64,000 nt of DNA, taken from positions 8,680,001 to 8,744,000 of the forward strand of contig NZ_JAPEPZ010000001.1 of assembly GCF_026339875.1 (NCBI RefSeq), written 5' to 3'. The notes below the pieces were generated by a model that saw only the letters and a list, made by a program, of their open reading frames with translations, made no database searches and was not told where the DNA came from. Positions 54,041 to 62,864 of this stretch are shown in pieces. The position numbers and the translations under genes were made by a program. Numbering within the stretch: the first letter of the stretch is position 1; the number at the start of each line of letters is the position of its first letter. This stretch comes from Streptomyces sp. NBC_01571. GTDB lineage: Bacteria; Actinomycetota; Actinomycetes; Streptomycetales; Streptomycetaceae.

Positions 54041-54110
54041 CACCCCCCGTGATCGTCGGTGAGCGCCCAGTATCCTCGCAACTCGGTTGTCGTGTAGGGA
54101 GGTTGCACGG

Positions 54111-54506
54111 ATGGGTGACACCGGCACCGGTGACGCGAGCGGCGGGGCGACGGCGATGAACGCCGACATCTGCGCCCGGCTGGACCAGATCCGGGACGTC
54201 GTTCCCGCCGACCACGGGCCGGAGTTGGAGGAGATCCTCGCGTCGCTGCGGGACGGCGGCGACCCCGCCGCCCCTCAGGCGGAACTGCACCGGCTGCTGC
54301 GCCGCAGCGGGGTGGCGGCCGGCCTGCGGGCCTTCCGGGGCGCGGGGATCGGCGGGCTCCCGGCGGCCGTCGAGGGACACCCCGTGGTCGAGGCGTACGT
54401 CTGCCCGAGCGATCGGTGCGACCGGCGCAGCCCCGCCCGCAACCAGCCGGTCCCGCCCGTCTGCCGGTTGTACGGCGAGCCGCTGTGCCGTCGCAGGGTC
54501 TCGTGA
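54111..54506 (+). CDS. Hypothetical protein with Cys-rich C-terminus
   Basis: From the ATG at 54111, eight bases after AGGGAGG, this is a 131-residue protein. An N-terminal helical part (ADICARLDQIRDVVPADHGP, then ELHRLLRRSGVAAGLRAF) is followed by VEAYVCPSDRCDRRS and PPVCRLYGEPLC. The four Cys form a likely zinc site. No family is recognised. It is divergent from the TPR/CHAT pair, with only ~70 bp between starts, and overlaps the next gene by GTGA. Confidence 0.6.
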   Translation: MGDTGTGDASGGATAMNADICARLDQIRDVVPADHGPELEEILASLRDGGDPAAPQAELHRLLRRSGVAAGLRAFRGAGIGGLPAAVEGHPVVEAYVCPSDRCDRRSPARNQPVPPVCRLYGEPLCRRRVS

Positions 54507-55411
54507 ACGCCGTCCTCGCCGAGCTCGGTAAGAACCTCGCCGCGCGCTGGCTCACCTACCTGGTGCCCTCGGGCCTGCTGTTCCTGGCGGTCGCCGGGGC
54601 CGGACGGCTGCTCGGCCAGGCGCACTGGTACGACGTCGGGCGGATCACCCGGGCGCTCGACGAGCTGGCCGGACACCCGGCGAGCCGGTCGCCCGGAGGT
54701 GTGGTGCTGGCGGCCTCCGCGACGGTGATCGCCTCGGCCGGACTGGGCCTCGCCGCCCAGGCTCTGGGCGGTGTGGTGGAGCGGTGCTGGGCGGGGGACT
54801 GGCCGGGCCCCGCGAAGGTCCCGGGGCGCCGGCTGACCGAGCGCAGGCGGCGGAGGTGGCGGGCGGCCGAGGACGCCTACGCGCGGGTGGAGGCGCGAGC
54901 CGTCGGGCTGGGGGCGCCGCTCGACCCCGGCACCACCGCAGACCTTGCGCGCCACGCGGCGGCCCGCAACCGGATCTCCCTGGAGGAGCCCGCCCATCCC
55001 TGCTGGATCGGTGACCGGGTGCGCGCCCTGGACCTGCGGGTCCACCGGGCGTACCGGCTCGACCTGGAGTCGGCCTGGTCCCGGCTCTGGCTCGTCCTGT
55101 CCGCTGACACCCGCACCGAACTGCGCGGCGCGCGTGACGCCTACGACGCGGCCGTCCGGCTGGCCGCCTGGAGCGCGCCCTATCTGCTGGTCGCCGTCCG
55201 GTGGTGGCCGGCCGCGCTGATCGCGGTGGGTCTCGGGGCCGTCGGCCTGCGCCGGGGGCGGGCCGCCATGGACGCGTTCGCCGAGCTGGTGGAGTCCGCG
55301 GTCGACCTTCACGGCCGTGAACTGGCCCTCGCGCTGGGTGTGTCCTGCCCGGGCCGGCTGGACCGGGAGGCCGGTTCGGAGATCACCGCCATCCTGCGCA
55401 AGGGCGTCTGA
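54503..55411 (+). CDS. Hypothetical membrane protein of the CHAT locus
   Basis: The GTG at 54503 overlaps the previous stop. The 302-residue product has a first hydrophobic helix YLVPSGLLFLAVAGAGRLL (about 18-36), a second GVVLAASATVIASAGLGLAA (about 72-91), a soluble Arg-rich middle, and a third around WSAPYLLVAVRWWPAALIAVGL (about 230-251). The end is soluble. No family is recognised. The pairing with a Cys-rich protein and divergence from a CHAT protease gene suggest one functional locus. Confidence 0.6.
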   Translation: MNAVLAELGKNLAARWLTYLVPSGLLFLAVAGAGRLLGQAHWYDVGRITRALDELAGHPASRSPGGVVLAASATVIASAGLGLAAQALGGVVERCWAGDWPGPAKVPGRRLTERRRRRWRAAEDAYARVEARAVGLGAPLDPGTTADLARHAAARNRISLEEPAHPCWIGDRVRALDLRVHRAYRLDLESAWSRLWLVLSADTRTELRGARDAYDAAVRLAAWSAPYLLVAVRWWPAALIAVGLGAVGLRRGRAAMDAFAELVESAVDLHGRELALALGVSCPGRLDREAGSEITAILRKGV

Positions 55412-55577
55412 GACACCGTTCCCGGCGCGGAGGCCGGGGGCGCCGCTGTTCGCATCGCGGACTCCTGCCGGTCACACAAGCGCCACGGGGTCTTCCCCGG
55501 CATTCGTTCCTCTTGGAACACTCCCCCCGCGCAGGTCCCATCCCACGCACCACGTCAGGACAAGAGGTCACCCAGTC

Positions 55578-57623
55578 ATGCCTCAAGTGAACCGACGCCG
55601 ATTCCTCCAACTCGCCGGTGGCACAGCGGCGTTCACCGCACTGTCGAACAGCATCGAGCGTGCCGCCGCACTGCCCGCGCACCACGCGTCCGGCACGATC
55701 GACGACGTCGAGCACATCGTCGTGCTGATGCAGGAGAACCGGTCCTTCGACCACTACTTCGGGTCGCTGAGAGGTGTCCGGGGCTTCGGGGACCCGCGTC
55801 CGGTCACCCAGCCGAACGGCAAGACGGTCTGGCACCAGTCGGACGGCACCAAGGACGTGCTCCCCTTCCGGCCCGACGCCGACGACCTGGGCCTGCAGTT
55901 CGTCCAGGACCTGCCGCACGGCTGGAGCGACGGCCATGCCGCCTTCAACCAGGGCAAGTACGACAAATGGGTGCCGACCAAGTCGTCGACGACGATGGCG
56001 TACCTGACGCGTGAGGACATCCCGTTCCACTACGCGCTCGCCGACGCGTTCACGATCTGCGACGCCTACCACTGCTCGTTCATCGGCTCCACCGACCCGA
56101 ACCGCTACTACATGTGGACGGGTTACACCGGCAACGACGGCAAGGGGGGCGGCCCGGTCCTCGGCAACGACGAGGCGGGGTACGACTGGACGACGTACCC
56201 GGAGCGGCTGGAAGCGGCCGGGGTGTCGTGGAAGATCTACCAGGACGTCGGCGACGGCCTGGACGCGAACGGCTCCTGGGGCTGGATCCCGGACGCCTAT
56301 CGGGGCAACTACGGCGACAACTCGCTGCTGTACTTCAACCAGTACCGCAACGCCAAGCCCGGTGACCCGCTCTACGACAAGGCGCGTACCGGCACCGACG
56401 CCCGCAAGGGCGAGGGCTTCTTCGACCAGCTCAAGGCGGACGTCAAGGGCGGGAAGCTGCCCGAGATATCCTGGGTCGTCGCACCCGAGGCGTTCACCGA
56501 GCACCCCAACTGGCCCGCCAACTACGGTGCCTGGTACATCGCGCAGGTGCTGGACGCGCTCACCTCCGACCCCAAGGTGTGGGCGAAGACGGCGCTGTTC
56601 ATCACGTACGACGAGAACGACGGCTTCTTCGACCATCTGGTGCCGCCCTTCCCGCCGCAGTCCGCCGCGCAGGGCAGGTCGACGGTCGACGTCGGCCCGG
56701 ATCTGCACAAGGGTGACGCCGCTCACGCCGCCGGGCCCTACGGGCTGGGCCAGCGGGTGCCGATGCTGGTCGTCTCGCCCTGGAGCAAGGGCGGTTACGT
56801 CTGTTCCGAGACGCTCGACCACACGTCGATCATCCGGTTCATGGAGCGTCGCTTCGGGGTGCACGAACCCAACATCTCGCCCTGGCGGCGCGCGATCAGC
56901 GGCGACCTCACCGCCGCCTTCGACTTCTCCCGCAAGGACACCAAGCCGGTCGCGCTGCCGGACACCGACGGCTACCTGCCGCCGGACCACGACCGTCACC
57001 CCGACTATGTGCCGACCCCGCCCGCCAACCCCGTGCTGCCCAGGCAGGAGCGCGGCTCGCGCCCGGCCCGCCCGCTCAAGTACGCACCCCTGGTGGACGG
57101 TTCGGCGGACCCGGCGGCCGGGAAGTTCACTCTCACCTTCGGCTCCGGGGCCAAGGCCGGTGCCGCCTTCCTCGTCACCTCCGGCAACCGCACCGACGGC
57201 CCCTGGACATACACCGCCGAGGCCGGGAAGACGGTGTCGGACACCTGGAACTCCGCGTACTCGAACGGCTCGTACGACCTGACGGTGCACGGGCCGAACG
57301 GCTTCCTGCGGGTCTTCAAGGGCCCCGGCAAGGTCGCGGGACCGGAGGTCACCGCGCGCCACGTCGGCGCCGACGTGGAGCTGACCTTCACCAACAGGGG
57401 TTCGGGCACGGCCGATCTGAAGCTCACCGACGGCTACGGAGGGCGGCCCCGTTCGTTCAGGGTGCGGCCGGGCGCGACGGTGCGGCATCGGGTGGATCTG
57501 CGGGCGAGCCACCGCTGGTACGACCTGACCGTCGAATCCGCCGCGGGCTTCTCGCGGCGGTTTGCCGGACATGTCGAGAACGGCCGTCCGGGTGTGAGCG
57601 ACCCCGCGATCGTCACCGGCTGA
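55578..57623 (+). CDS. Phosphocholine-specific phospholipase C
   Basis: This 681-residue exported protein begins with a TAT signal, PQVNRRRFLQLAGGTAAF. The phosphoesterase core shows DVEHIVVLMQENRSFDHYFG (metal-binding Asn/Glu), ADAFTICDAYHCSFIGSTDP, LFITYDENDGFFDHLVPP and ETLDHTSIIRFMERRFG. Two C-terminal beta domains (about 510-680) are typical of TIGR03396-type enzymes. It hydrolyses phosphatidylcholine and possibly sphingomyelin outside the cell, supplying phosphate. The ATG at 55578 follows AGAGGTCA. No PHO box was searched. Confidence 0.9.
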   Translation: MPQVNRRRFLQLAGGTAAFTALSNSIERAAALPAHHASGTIDDVEHIVVLMQENRSFDHYFGSLRGVRGFGDPRPVTQPNGKTVWHQSDGTKDVLPFRPDADDLGLQFVQDLPHGWSDGHAAFNQGKYDKWVPTKSSTTMAYLTREDIPFHYALADAFTICDAYHCSFIGSTDPNRYYMWTGYTGNDGKGGGPVLGNDEAGYDWTTYPERLEAAGVSWKIYQDVGDGLDANGSWGWIPDAYRGNYGDNSLLYFNQYRNAKPGDPLYDKARTGTDARKGEGFFDQLKADVKGGKLPEISWVVAPEAFTEHPNWPANYGAWYIAQVLDALTSDPKVWAKTALFITYDENDGFFDHLVPPFPPQSAAQGRSTVDVGPDLHKGDAAHAAGPYGLGQRVPMLVVSPWSKGGYVCSETLDHTSIIRFMERRFGVHEPNISPWRRAISGDLTAAFDFSRKDTKPVALPDTDGYLPPDHDRHPDYVPTPPANPVLPRQERGSRPARPLKYAPLVDGSADPAAGKFTLTFGSGAKAGAAFLVTSGNRTDGPWTYTAEAGKTVSDTWNSAYSNGSYDLTVHGPNGFLRVFKGPGKVAGPEVTARHVGADVELTFTNRGSGTADLKLTDGYGGRPRSFRVRPGATVRHRVDLRASHRWYDLTVESAAGFSRRFAGHVENGRPGVSDPAIVTG

Positions 57624-57675
57624 TGGCCGGCGGGACAGGGGTCAATTTCCGGCCGATGCGAGGTAGTGTGCCCCG

Positions 57676-58521
57676 GTGACCACGCATTCGAACACTCCTG
57701 CAGGTTGGTACCCGGATCCGCACGGGGCGCCCAAGACGCTCCGCTACTGGGACGGCTCGCAGTGGACCGAGCACACGAATGCGGACCAGCAGGCCCCGGC
57801 CGGACAGCAGGTTCCGCAGCAGGCGCAGCAGCCGTACGGGCAGCCGGCGGCGGCCCCCGACCCGCGCGTGCAGAAGCAGGTGCACCAGCAGGCCGGGGTC
57901 GCGTCCGGCGGTGCCGGTGGTGGCACCCTGTTCACCGAGCCGGTCCTGGTGGTGAACCAGAAGGCCAAGCTGATCGAGCTGACCAACGAGTACAAGGTCA
58001 TGGACCAGCAGGGCAACCAGCTCGGCGCGGTCGTCGAGGTCGGTCAGAGCGGTCTGAAGAAAGCGCTGCGCTTCGTCTCCAGCGTCGACCAGTACATGAC
58101 GCACAAGCTGGAGATCCGTGACGCCCACGGGCAGCCGGTGCTGCGGCTCACGCGTCCCGCGAAGTTCATCAAGTCGCGGGTGATCGTGGAGCGTCCGGAC
58201 GGACAGCCGGTCGGCGAGATCGTGCAGCAGAACATGATCGGGAAGATCAACTTCGCGATCAACGTCAACGGCCAGCAGGTCGGCGCCATCAAGGCGGAGA
58301 ACTGGCGTGCCTGGAACTTCGCCATCGTCGACCACAGCGGCAACGAGGTCGCCCGGATCACCAAGACCTGGGAAGGCCTCGCCAAGACGATGTTCACCAC
58401 GGCGGACAACTACGTCCTGCAGATCCACTACCAGCTCCCGGAGCCGCTCCTCAGCCTCGTCATCGCGACGGCGCTGACCGTGGACACCGCGCTCAAGCAG
58501 GACTCCCGCGGGCTCGGCTGA
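57676..58521 (+). CDS. DUF2510 / scramblase-related (LURP-one-like) protein
   Basis: This 281-residue protein has an N-terminal DUF2510 motif (PAGWYPDPHGAPKTLRYWDG, then SQWTEHT). A Gln/Pro-rich linker (about 35-75) leads to a C-terminal LURP-one/scramblase-type barrel with EPVLVVNQKAKLIELTNEYK, YMTHKLEIRDAHGQPVL, VGEIVQQNMIGKINFAINVN and a terminal hydrophobic segment (LLSLVIATALTV). Bacterial members are called phospholipid scramblase-related, but their role is unproven. It starts at the GTG at 57676 and ends before a strong terminator. Confidence 0.83.
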   Translation: MTTHSNTPAGWYPDPHGAPKTLRYWDGSQWTEHTNADQQAPAGQQVPQQAQQPYGQPAAAPDPRVQKQVHQQAGVASGGAGGGTLFTEPVLVVNQKAKLIELTNEYKVMDQQGNQLGAVVEVGQSGLKKALRFVSSVDQYMTHKLEIRDAHGQPVLRLTRPAKFIKSRVIVERPDGQPVGEIVQQNMIGKINFAINVNGQQVGAIKAENWRAWNFAIVDHSGNEVARITKTWEGLAKTMFTTADNYVLQIHYQLPEPLLSLVIATALTVDTALKQDSRGLG

Positions 58522-58537
58522 CCTGGCACGGACACAG

Positions 58538-58583
58538 ACGGGGAAGGGCGGCCGCGGATCTCTCCGCGGCCGCCCTTCCCCGT
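58538..58583. terminator. Bidirectional terminator
   Basis: A perfect stem of about 20 bp (58538 onward, containing GGGAAGGGCGGCCGCGGA, paired to 58583) with a short loop separates the scramblase-like gene from the convergent DMT transporter gene. Confidence 0.8.
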
Positions 58584-58594
58584 TGCCGTCCTTC

Positions 58595-59590
58595 TCACAG
58601 GGGCGTCAGATGCCCCGGATTCGTCAGACGGCCCGGGTTCGTCGGCTCTCCCGGGTTCGGCTGGTTCGGGACCAACGAGGGCGTGTACTTCGCGGCCTCG
58701 GCCTCCAGCGCCAGTACCGCGGCGACCGGGTGCTCGTCGTCCTCGAAGGGCTCGGGCGCGGCGGGCACGCGCTCCGGCGCCGAACGCGACAGCGTCACCA
58801 CGCCCCAGGACGCCACTCCCGCGCCGAACGCCGCGAGCAGCAGGCCGGCCGGGCCTCCCTGGAGCTTCTCCCCGAGCAGGGAGAGACCGATCGCCGCGGC
58901 GGCGACCGGATTGGCGAGCGTCACGACGGCCAGGGGAGCGCCGAGTCCACCCCGGTAGGCGGTCTGCGACAGGAGCAGTCCGGCGGTCGCGAAGGCCGCC
59001 ACGAGCAGCGCCACCACGATGACCTGCACGCTGAGGATCGGTCCGGAGCGGTCCGTCACGGCCACCGTCACCGTCTGGGTGAGCGCCGAGGCGACACCTG
59101 AGGCGAACCCGGAGGCGGTCGCGTGCCGCAGCCCCGGCCGTGTGCCGGGCCGCGACAGGACGCCGATCGCCACGGAGGTGGCGGCGGCCACGGCCAGCGC
59201 CTGCGGCACGCTCAGCACGTCGTCGGGCGCCGGCCCGGACGCCGTGACCAGCAGTGCGGACAGCCCGACCAGGGTGAGCGCGGTGCCACGCCACTCGACC
59301 GCGCTGACCCGTCGCCCGGCCACCCGCGCGCCGAGCGGTACCGCGGCCACCAGCGTGAGGGCGCCGAGCGGCTGCACCAGCGTGAGCGTTCCGTATTTGA
59401 GCGCGGCGACATGCAGCAGCGCTGCGGACGCGTTCAGCGCGACCGACCACCACCACGCGGCGTGGCCGAGCATGCTCAGGACGCCCGGTTCGGTGGTCCG
59501 GGACGCGAGCCTTTCCTGTGCCACGGCCGCGGCGGCGTAGGCGACGGCCGAGAACAGGGACAGCACGACGGCGGCGAGCGTGGCGTTCAT
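58595..59590 (-). CDS. DMT/EamA-like transporter
   Basis: This 331-residue protein has about ten membrane helices, e.g. AAVVLSLFSAVAYAAAAVA at the start, LVQPLGALTLVAAVPLGARV, GTALTLVGLSALLVTA, VQVIVVALLVAAFATAGLLL and LAVVTLANPVAAAAIGLSLL. The helices form two halves of similar pattern, as in the drug/metabolite exporter superfamily. The C-terminal ~60 residues are a polar Pro/Asn-rich tail. Its ATG overlaps the stop of the PAP2 gene. The substrate is unknown, and the divergent TetR repressor may control it. Confidence 0.8.
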   Translation of the reverse strand: MNATLAAVVLSLFSAVAYAAAAVAQERLASRTTEPGVLSMLGHAAWWWSVALNASAALLHVAALKYGTLTLVQPLGALTLVAAVPLGARVAGRRVSAVEWRGTALTLVGLSALLVTASGPAPDDVLSVPQALAVAAATSVAIGVLSRPGTRPGLRHATASGFASGVASALTQTVTVAVTDRSGPILSVQVIVVALLVAAFATAGLLLSQTAYRGGLGAPLAVVTLANPVAAAAIGLSLLGEKLQGGPAGLLLAAFGAGVASWGVVTLSRSAPERVPAAPEPFEDDEHPVAAVLALEAEAAKYTPSLVPNQPNPGEPTNPGRLTNPGHLTPL

Positions 59591-60429
59591 CGACCTGCCC
59601 CCACGAGCTCCGGTACGGACTCCTTGACGTCTCCCGCGACGGCGCGTTCCTGCGCGCGCCCGGCCGTCGTCTCGGTCCGGTGCGGTAGGTGGATCACGGC
59701 CAGGGCGACGCCGAGCAGCGCGGCCGCGGCGACGGAGTCGAGCCAGTAGTGGTTCGCGGTGCCGACGATCACCAGCAGGGTGACCAGCGGGTGCAGCAGC
59801 CACAGCCAGCGCCAGCGGGAGCGGGTCGCGGCGATCAGACCGATCGCCACCATCAGCGCCCAGCCGAAATGCAGTGAGGGCATCGCCGCGAACTGGTTCG
59901 CCATCTCGTCGGTGGCCGGGTGCGCTCCGTACACCGTGGGCCCGTACACCTGTCCGGTGTCCACCAGGCCCGCGACGGCGAGGAGCCGGGGCGGCGCGAG
60001 CGGGAAGGTGAGATGCAGCACCAGGGCGGCGGCGGTGATCACGGCCAGGACCCGGCGCGCCCACACGTAGTGGACCGGGCGCCGCAGGTACATCCAGACC
60101 AGGAAGGCCGCCGTGGCCGGGAAGTGGACGGTCGCGTAGTAAGCGTTCGCCAGGTGCACCAGGGTGTCGCTGTGCAGCAGCACGCCCTGTACGGCGCCCT
60201 CGCCCGGCAGGTGCAGGGACCGTTCCCAGTCCCAGACGTGGCCGGCGTTGCGGAAGGCCTCGGCCGTGTGTCCGGTGGCCAGTTGCCGGCCGACCTTGTA
60301 GACGACGAAGAGTCCTGTGACGAGCAGGAGTTCACGGACGAGCGGCGGCCGCCCGGCGGTGTCGCGCCGTGACGGCCGACGTATGGCCGCGGCGGGATCC
60401 GGTTCTGCAGGCTCGGTTCGGGAATCCAT
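59587..60429 (-). CDS. PAP2-superfamily membrane phosphatase/transferase
   Basis: This 280-residue integral membrane protein has the Aur1/PAP2-type motifs LTFPLAPPRLLAVAGL (about 140), AAMPSLHFGWALMVAIG (His-containing motif) and GTANHYWLDSVAAAALLGV. About five to six helices are seen. The ATG at 60429 follows GGGGCCGGGGG. Relatives act on lipid or polyprenyl phosphates or transfer inositol phosphates. It is encoded just after the operator region that it shares with the divergent TetR gene. Confidence 0.82.
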   Translation of the reverse strand: MDSRTEPAEPDPAAAIRRPSRRDTAGRPPLVRELLLVTGLFVVYKVGRQLATGHTAEAFRNAGHVWDWERSLHLPGEGAVQGVLLHSDTLVHLANAYYATVHFPATAAFLVWMYLRRPVHYVWARRVLAVITAAALVLHLTFPLAPPRLLAVAGLVDTGQVYGPTVYGAHPATDEMANQFAAMPSLHFGWALMVAIGLIAATRSRWRWLWLLHPLVTLLVIVGTANHYWLDSVAAAALLGVALAVIHLPHRTETTAGRAQERAVAGDVKESVPELVGAGR

Positions 60430-60536
60430 CCCCCGGCCCCTTTGCTGACGTTCTTGAGTGAGGTGGTGTGCGGTGAGCCCAGGACAGGCTCCACTCGGCG
60501 TCTGTTCGACAGGGGGTGGATCCTGACCAAGGCTCA

Positions 60537-60604
60537 TCGATACGACAGTGTACCGATACGACAGTGTACCGATACCAATGCGTTCCGGTACACTGGCGTA
60601 TCGA
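60537..60604. promoter_or_regulatory. Triple TetR-type operator
   Basis: TCGATACGACAGTGTACCG occurs at 60537-60555, nearly identically at 60553-60571 (first base C), and inverted at 60586-60604 with one difference. The direct copies have a 16-bp period. They fill the region between the divergent PAP2 and TetR starts. Confidence 0.8.
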
Positions 60605-60650
60605 TTAGACTCTGTGAAACCGACCACCCGCACGAGCGAGGAGAAGACCC

Positions 60651-61265
60651 ATGACGTCGCAGGCCGCGGAGGGACCGGAGTCGGTCATCGCCTCGCGCCG
60701 CTCCAAGATCACGCCCGAGCGTGAGCAGGAGTTCTACGACGCCGTGCTCGAACAGATCCGTGCGTGCGGATACGACGCGTTCACCATGGAAGGCGTGGCC
60801 GCGAGCACACGCTGCAGCAAGTCCACGCTGTACCGGCAGTGGAAGACGAAGCCCCAGTTCGTGGCCGCCGCACTGCGCGCCAACCAGTGCCCGCGGTTCT
60901 CGGGAATCGACACGGGCTCGCTCGTCGGCGATCTGCGCGCGATGGCACGCGCCGCCGGGGACTGGTCGGGCCGTGACACCCAGCTGCTCCAGGCACTCGG
61001 CCACGCCGTGCTGCAGGACAAGGAGCTGCGGGAGGCCCTGCGCGAGGCGCTCATCGAGCCCGAGATCGGCGCGGTCAAGCAGATCATCGCCCGCGGGGTC
61101 GCCCGGGGCGAGGTCCCCGCCGACCACCCGGCGCTCGAGTTCATCCCGGCGCAGCTGTTCGGTGTGGTGCGGGTGCGTCCGGTTCTGGAGGGCGAGTACG
61201 CGGACGCGGCGTATCTCACACAGTTCGTGGAGGCCGTGGTGATTCCGGCACTGGGCCTGACCTGA
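60651..61265 (+). CDS. TetR/AcrR-family regulator
   Basis: This 204-residue protein has an N-terminal HTH, QEFYDAVLEQIRACGYDAFT, then MEGVAASTRCSKSTLYRQWK and TKPQFVAAALRANQC. The C-terminal domain has the TetR_C_16-like pattern with LLQALGHAVLQDKELREAL and QLFGVVRVRPVLEGEYAD. It begins 46 bp after a triple operator and probably represses itself and the divergent PAP2-DMT operon. The ATG at 60651 follows GAGGAGAAG. Confidence 0.9.
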   Translation: MTSQAAEGPESVIASRRSKITPEREQEFYDAVLEQIRACGYDAFTMEGVAASTRCSKSTLYRQWKTKPQFVAAALRANQCPRFSGIDTGSLVGDLRAMARAAGDWSGRDTQLLQALGHAVLQDKELREALREALIEPEIGAVKQIIARGVARGEVPADHPALEFIPAQLFGVVRVRPVLEGEYADAAYLTQFVEAVVIPALGLT

Positions 61266-61345
61266 GACCCAGGTCGCCGTCCGCGGGATGACCGGACGTC
61301 GGCCTGCTCGCGCCGCACCGTGGGGACGGGGGCGGCGCGCACCCC

Positions 61346-61392
61346 CGGCCGGGTGGGGCTCCTCTTGAGCGGAGAGGGGCTCCACCCGGCCG
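61346..61392. terminator. Bidirectional terminator
   Basis: CGGCCGGGTGGGGCTCCTCT (61346-61365) pairs with 61373-61392 apart from a few mismatches, forming a long stem between the convergent TetR and DUF2510 genes. Confidence 0.7.
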
Positions 61393-61435
61393 ATCTGTGT
61401 CCGGGGGCGGGCGCGGGGAGGCGCGGGCGCGGTGG

Positions 61436-62443
61436 TCAGACGTTCTGTCCGTCGCCGCCCGCTCCGGACGCCGGCTTGATGCCCTTGGTGATGTCGTCGA
61501 TCACGGACTGCTGAGGACCCTTGGAGCCGGCGTCGACGCCGAAGCGGACGACGACCAGCGACTTGGGGTCGGCGGGGGAGGGGAGGACGAGTGATTCGAC
61601 GTAACCGTCGTCGCCCTTGCTGGTGACGACCTTCCAGCGGACGAGATAGCCCTTCTCGCCGGCCACGGTGACCGCCCTGGACGCGAGTTCCGTGTGCGAC
61701 GTGATCTTCCCGTATCCCTTGCCGTAGGACTCCTGGGCGTTCTTGGAGATGTCCTCCTTGGCCGCCGCCTCCGGCGTGGTGGACTTGATGCCCTGGTACC
61801 GCGCGGGTGCCGAGTACGCGCCGCCCCGCTGACACTTCTGCGAGGTGTCGCCAGGGCACTTGTAGGTGTCCTTGGTCGACAGCACCGCGCTCGCCATGCC
61901 GCTCTGGCCGGTCCAGTTGTCGGGCACCGGCATGCTGATGCCGCTGTACGCGTCTGTGGCGTAACCGTCCTCGGTCCGCGGCACCCCTGACCGGCCCGGC
62001 GCCGGGGTCTGCCCCTCCGGTCCGCCCGAGCCACCTGATCCGCCCGAGCCGCCGGGAGCGCCGCCCGGGCCGCCCTCCGGTCCGCCCGCGCCGCCGAAGC
62101 CGCCCTGGCCGTTCTGCCCGCCGGGCCTCTGGGCGTCGGCGCTGTTCCCGCCGTTGCCGTCGTTCTTGGTGAGGGCGTACACACCGCCCCCGATGCCCGC
62201 GAGGACCGCGATCGCGGCGGCGACGGCGATGCCGGTGCGCAGCCCGCGCCGTCGGGGCCCGGGGGGAAGGACCGGGTACGGTCCGGCGGCCGGCGGCTGT
62301 CCCGGGGGACCCCACGAGGCGCCGGACCCGAGGGGGCGGGTCTGCTCCGTCCATGCCCTGCCGTCCCACCAGCGTTCGGTGGCGGGACTGTCACTTGTCT
62401 GCCCGGGGTCGGGATACCAGCCGGGGGGAGTCACCTGCGTCAT
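61436..62443 (-). CDS. DUF2510 single-pass membrane protein
   Basis: The ATG at 62443 gives 335 residues. A DUF2510 motif (PPGWYPDPGQTSDSPATERW, then WDGRAWTEQT) is followed by a Pro-rich linker, one membrane helix (IAVAAAIAVLAGIGGGVYAL, about 72-91), a Gly-rich low-complexity stretch (GGFGGAGGPEGGPGG) and a secreted domain with SGISMPVPDNWTGQSG and GYLVRWKVVTSKGDDGYVES. The function is unknown; related proteins are common cell-surface components in Streptomyces. Confidence 0.8.
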   Translation of the reverse strand: MTQVTPPGWYPDPGQTSDSPATERWWDGRAWTEQTRPLGSGASWGPPGQPPAAGPYPVLPPGPRRRGLRTGIAVAAAIAVLAGIGGGVYALTKNDGNGGNSADAQRPGGQNGQGGFGGAGGPEGGPGGAPGGSGGSGGSGGPEGQTPAPGRSGVPRTEDGYATDAYSGISMPVPDNWTGQSGMASAVLSTKDTYKCPGDTSQKCQRGGAYSAPARYQGIKSTTPEAAAKEDISKNAQESYGKGYGKITSHTELASRAVTVAGEKGYLVRWKVVTSKGDDGYVESLVLPSPADPKSLVVVRFGVDAGSKGPQQSVIDDITKGIKPASGAGGDGQNV

Positions 62444-62864
62444 GGACCCCACCGTATGAGCCCTGGGTGAAAGGCGGATGAGAGGGGACCGGTCGACCGT
62501 CCGCGGAGACCGCACCCCTCGCCCGGTACGCGTCGGCGGGCGCCGGCGGCGTGTCCTGCGCGTCGCCCACCCCGTACGACGTCCCGTGCGGCGGGCCGGC
62601 CACCCCCATCTGCCCAACTCCCCGAATCCGTAAGGCCTTTCACTTGGGTCCGTACCGATTCCGACGACGCGAGACCCGACGGCATTCGACGGCTGCCGAC
62701 CGTCCACGACCTCCCCGCCCCAGCTCGGCGCCCCGTCGCGTCGCCTTCGGGTGAGCGCCGTCACCCGTCTCGGCCACCGGTGCCCTGACCCACCTCCGCA
62801 TCGATCCGGGGACGGCTAGGCTCGATGTCTGTACGTCGTCCGTGCGGCCCGGGGAGGTAGCGGT
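62444..62864. other. Divergent intergenic region
   Basis: About 420 bp between the DUF2510 gene and the regulator gene. No gene or repeat is seen, and promoters for both directions are expected here. Confidence 0.4.

Noticed and set aside
54041..54380. N-terminal extension of the CHAT protein beyond 53645
   Set aside because: The frame stays open to 54380, but it overlaps the Sel1/TPR gene and divergent starts; the ATG at 53645, coupled to the upstream stop, fits better.
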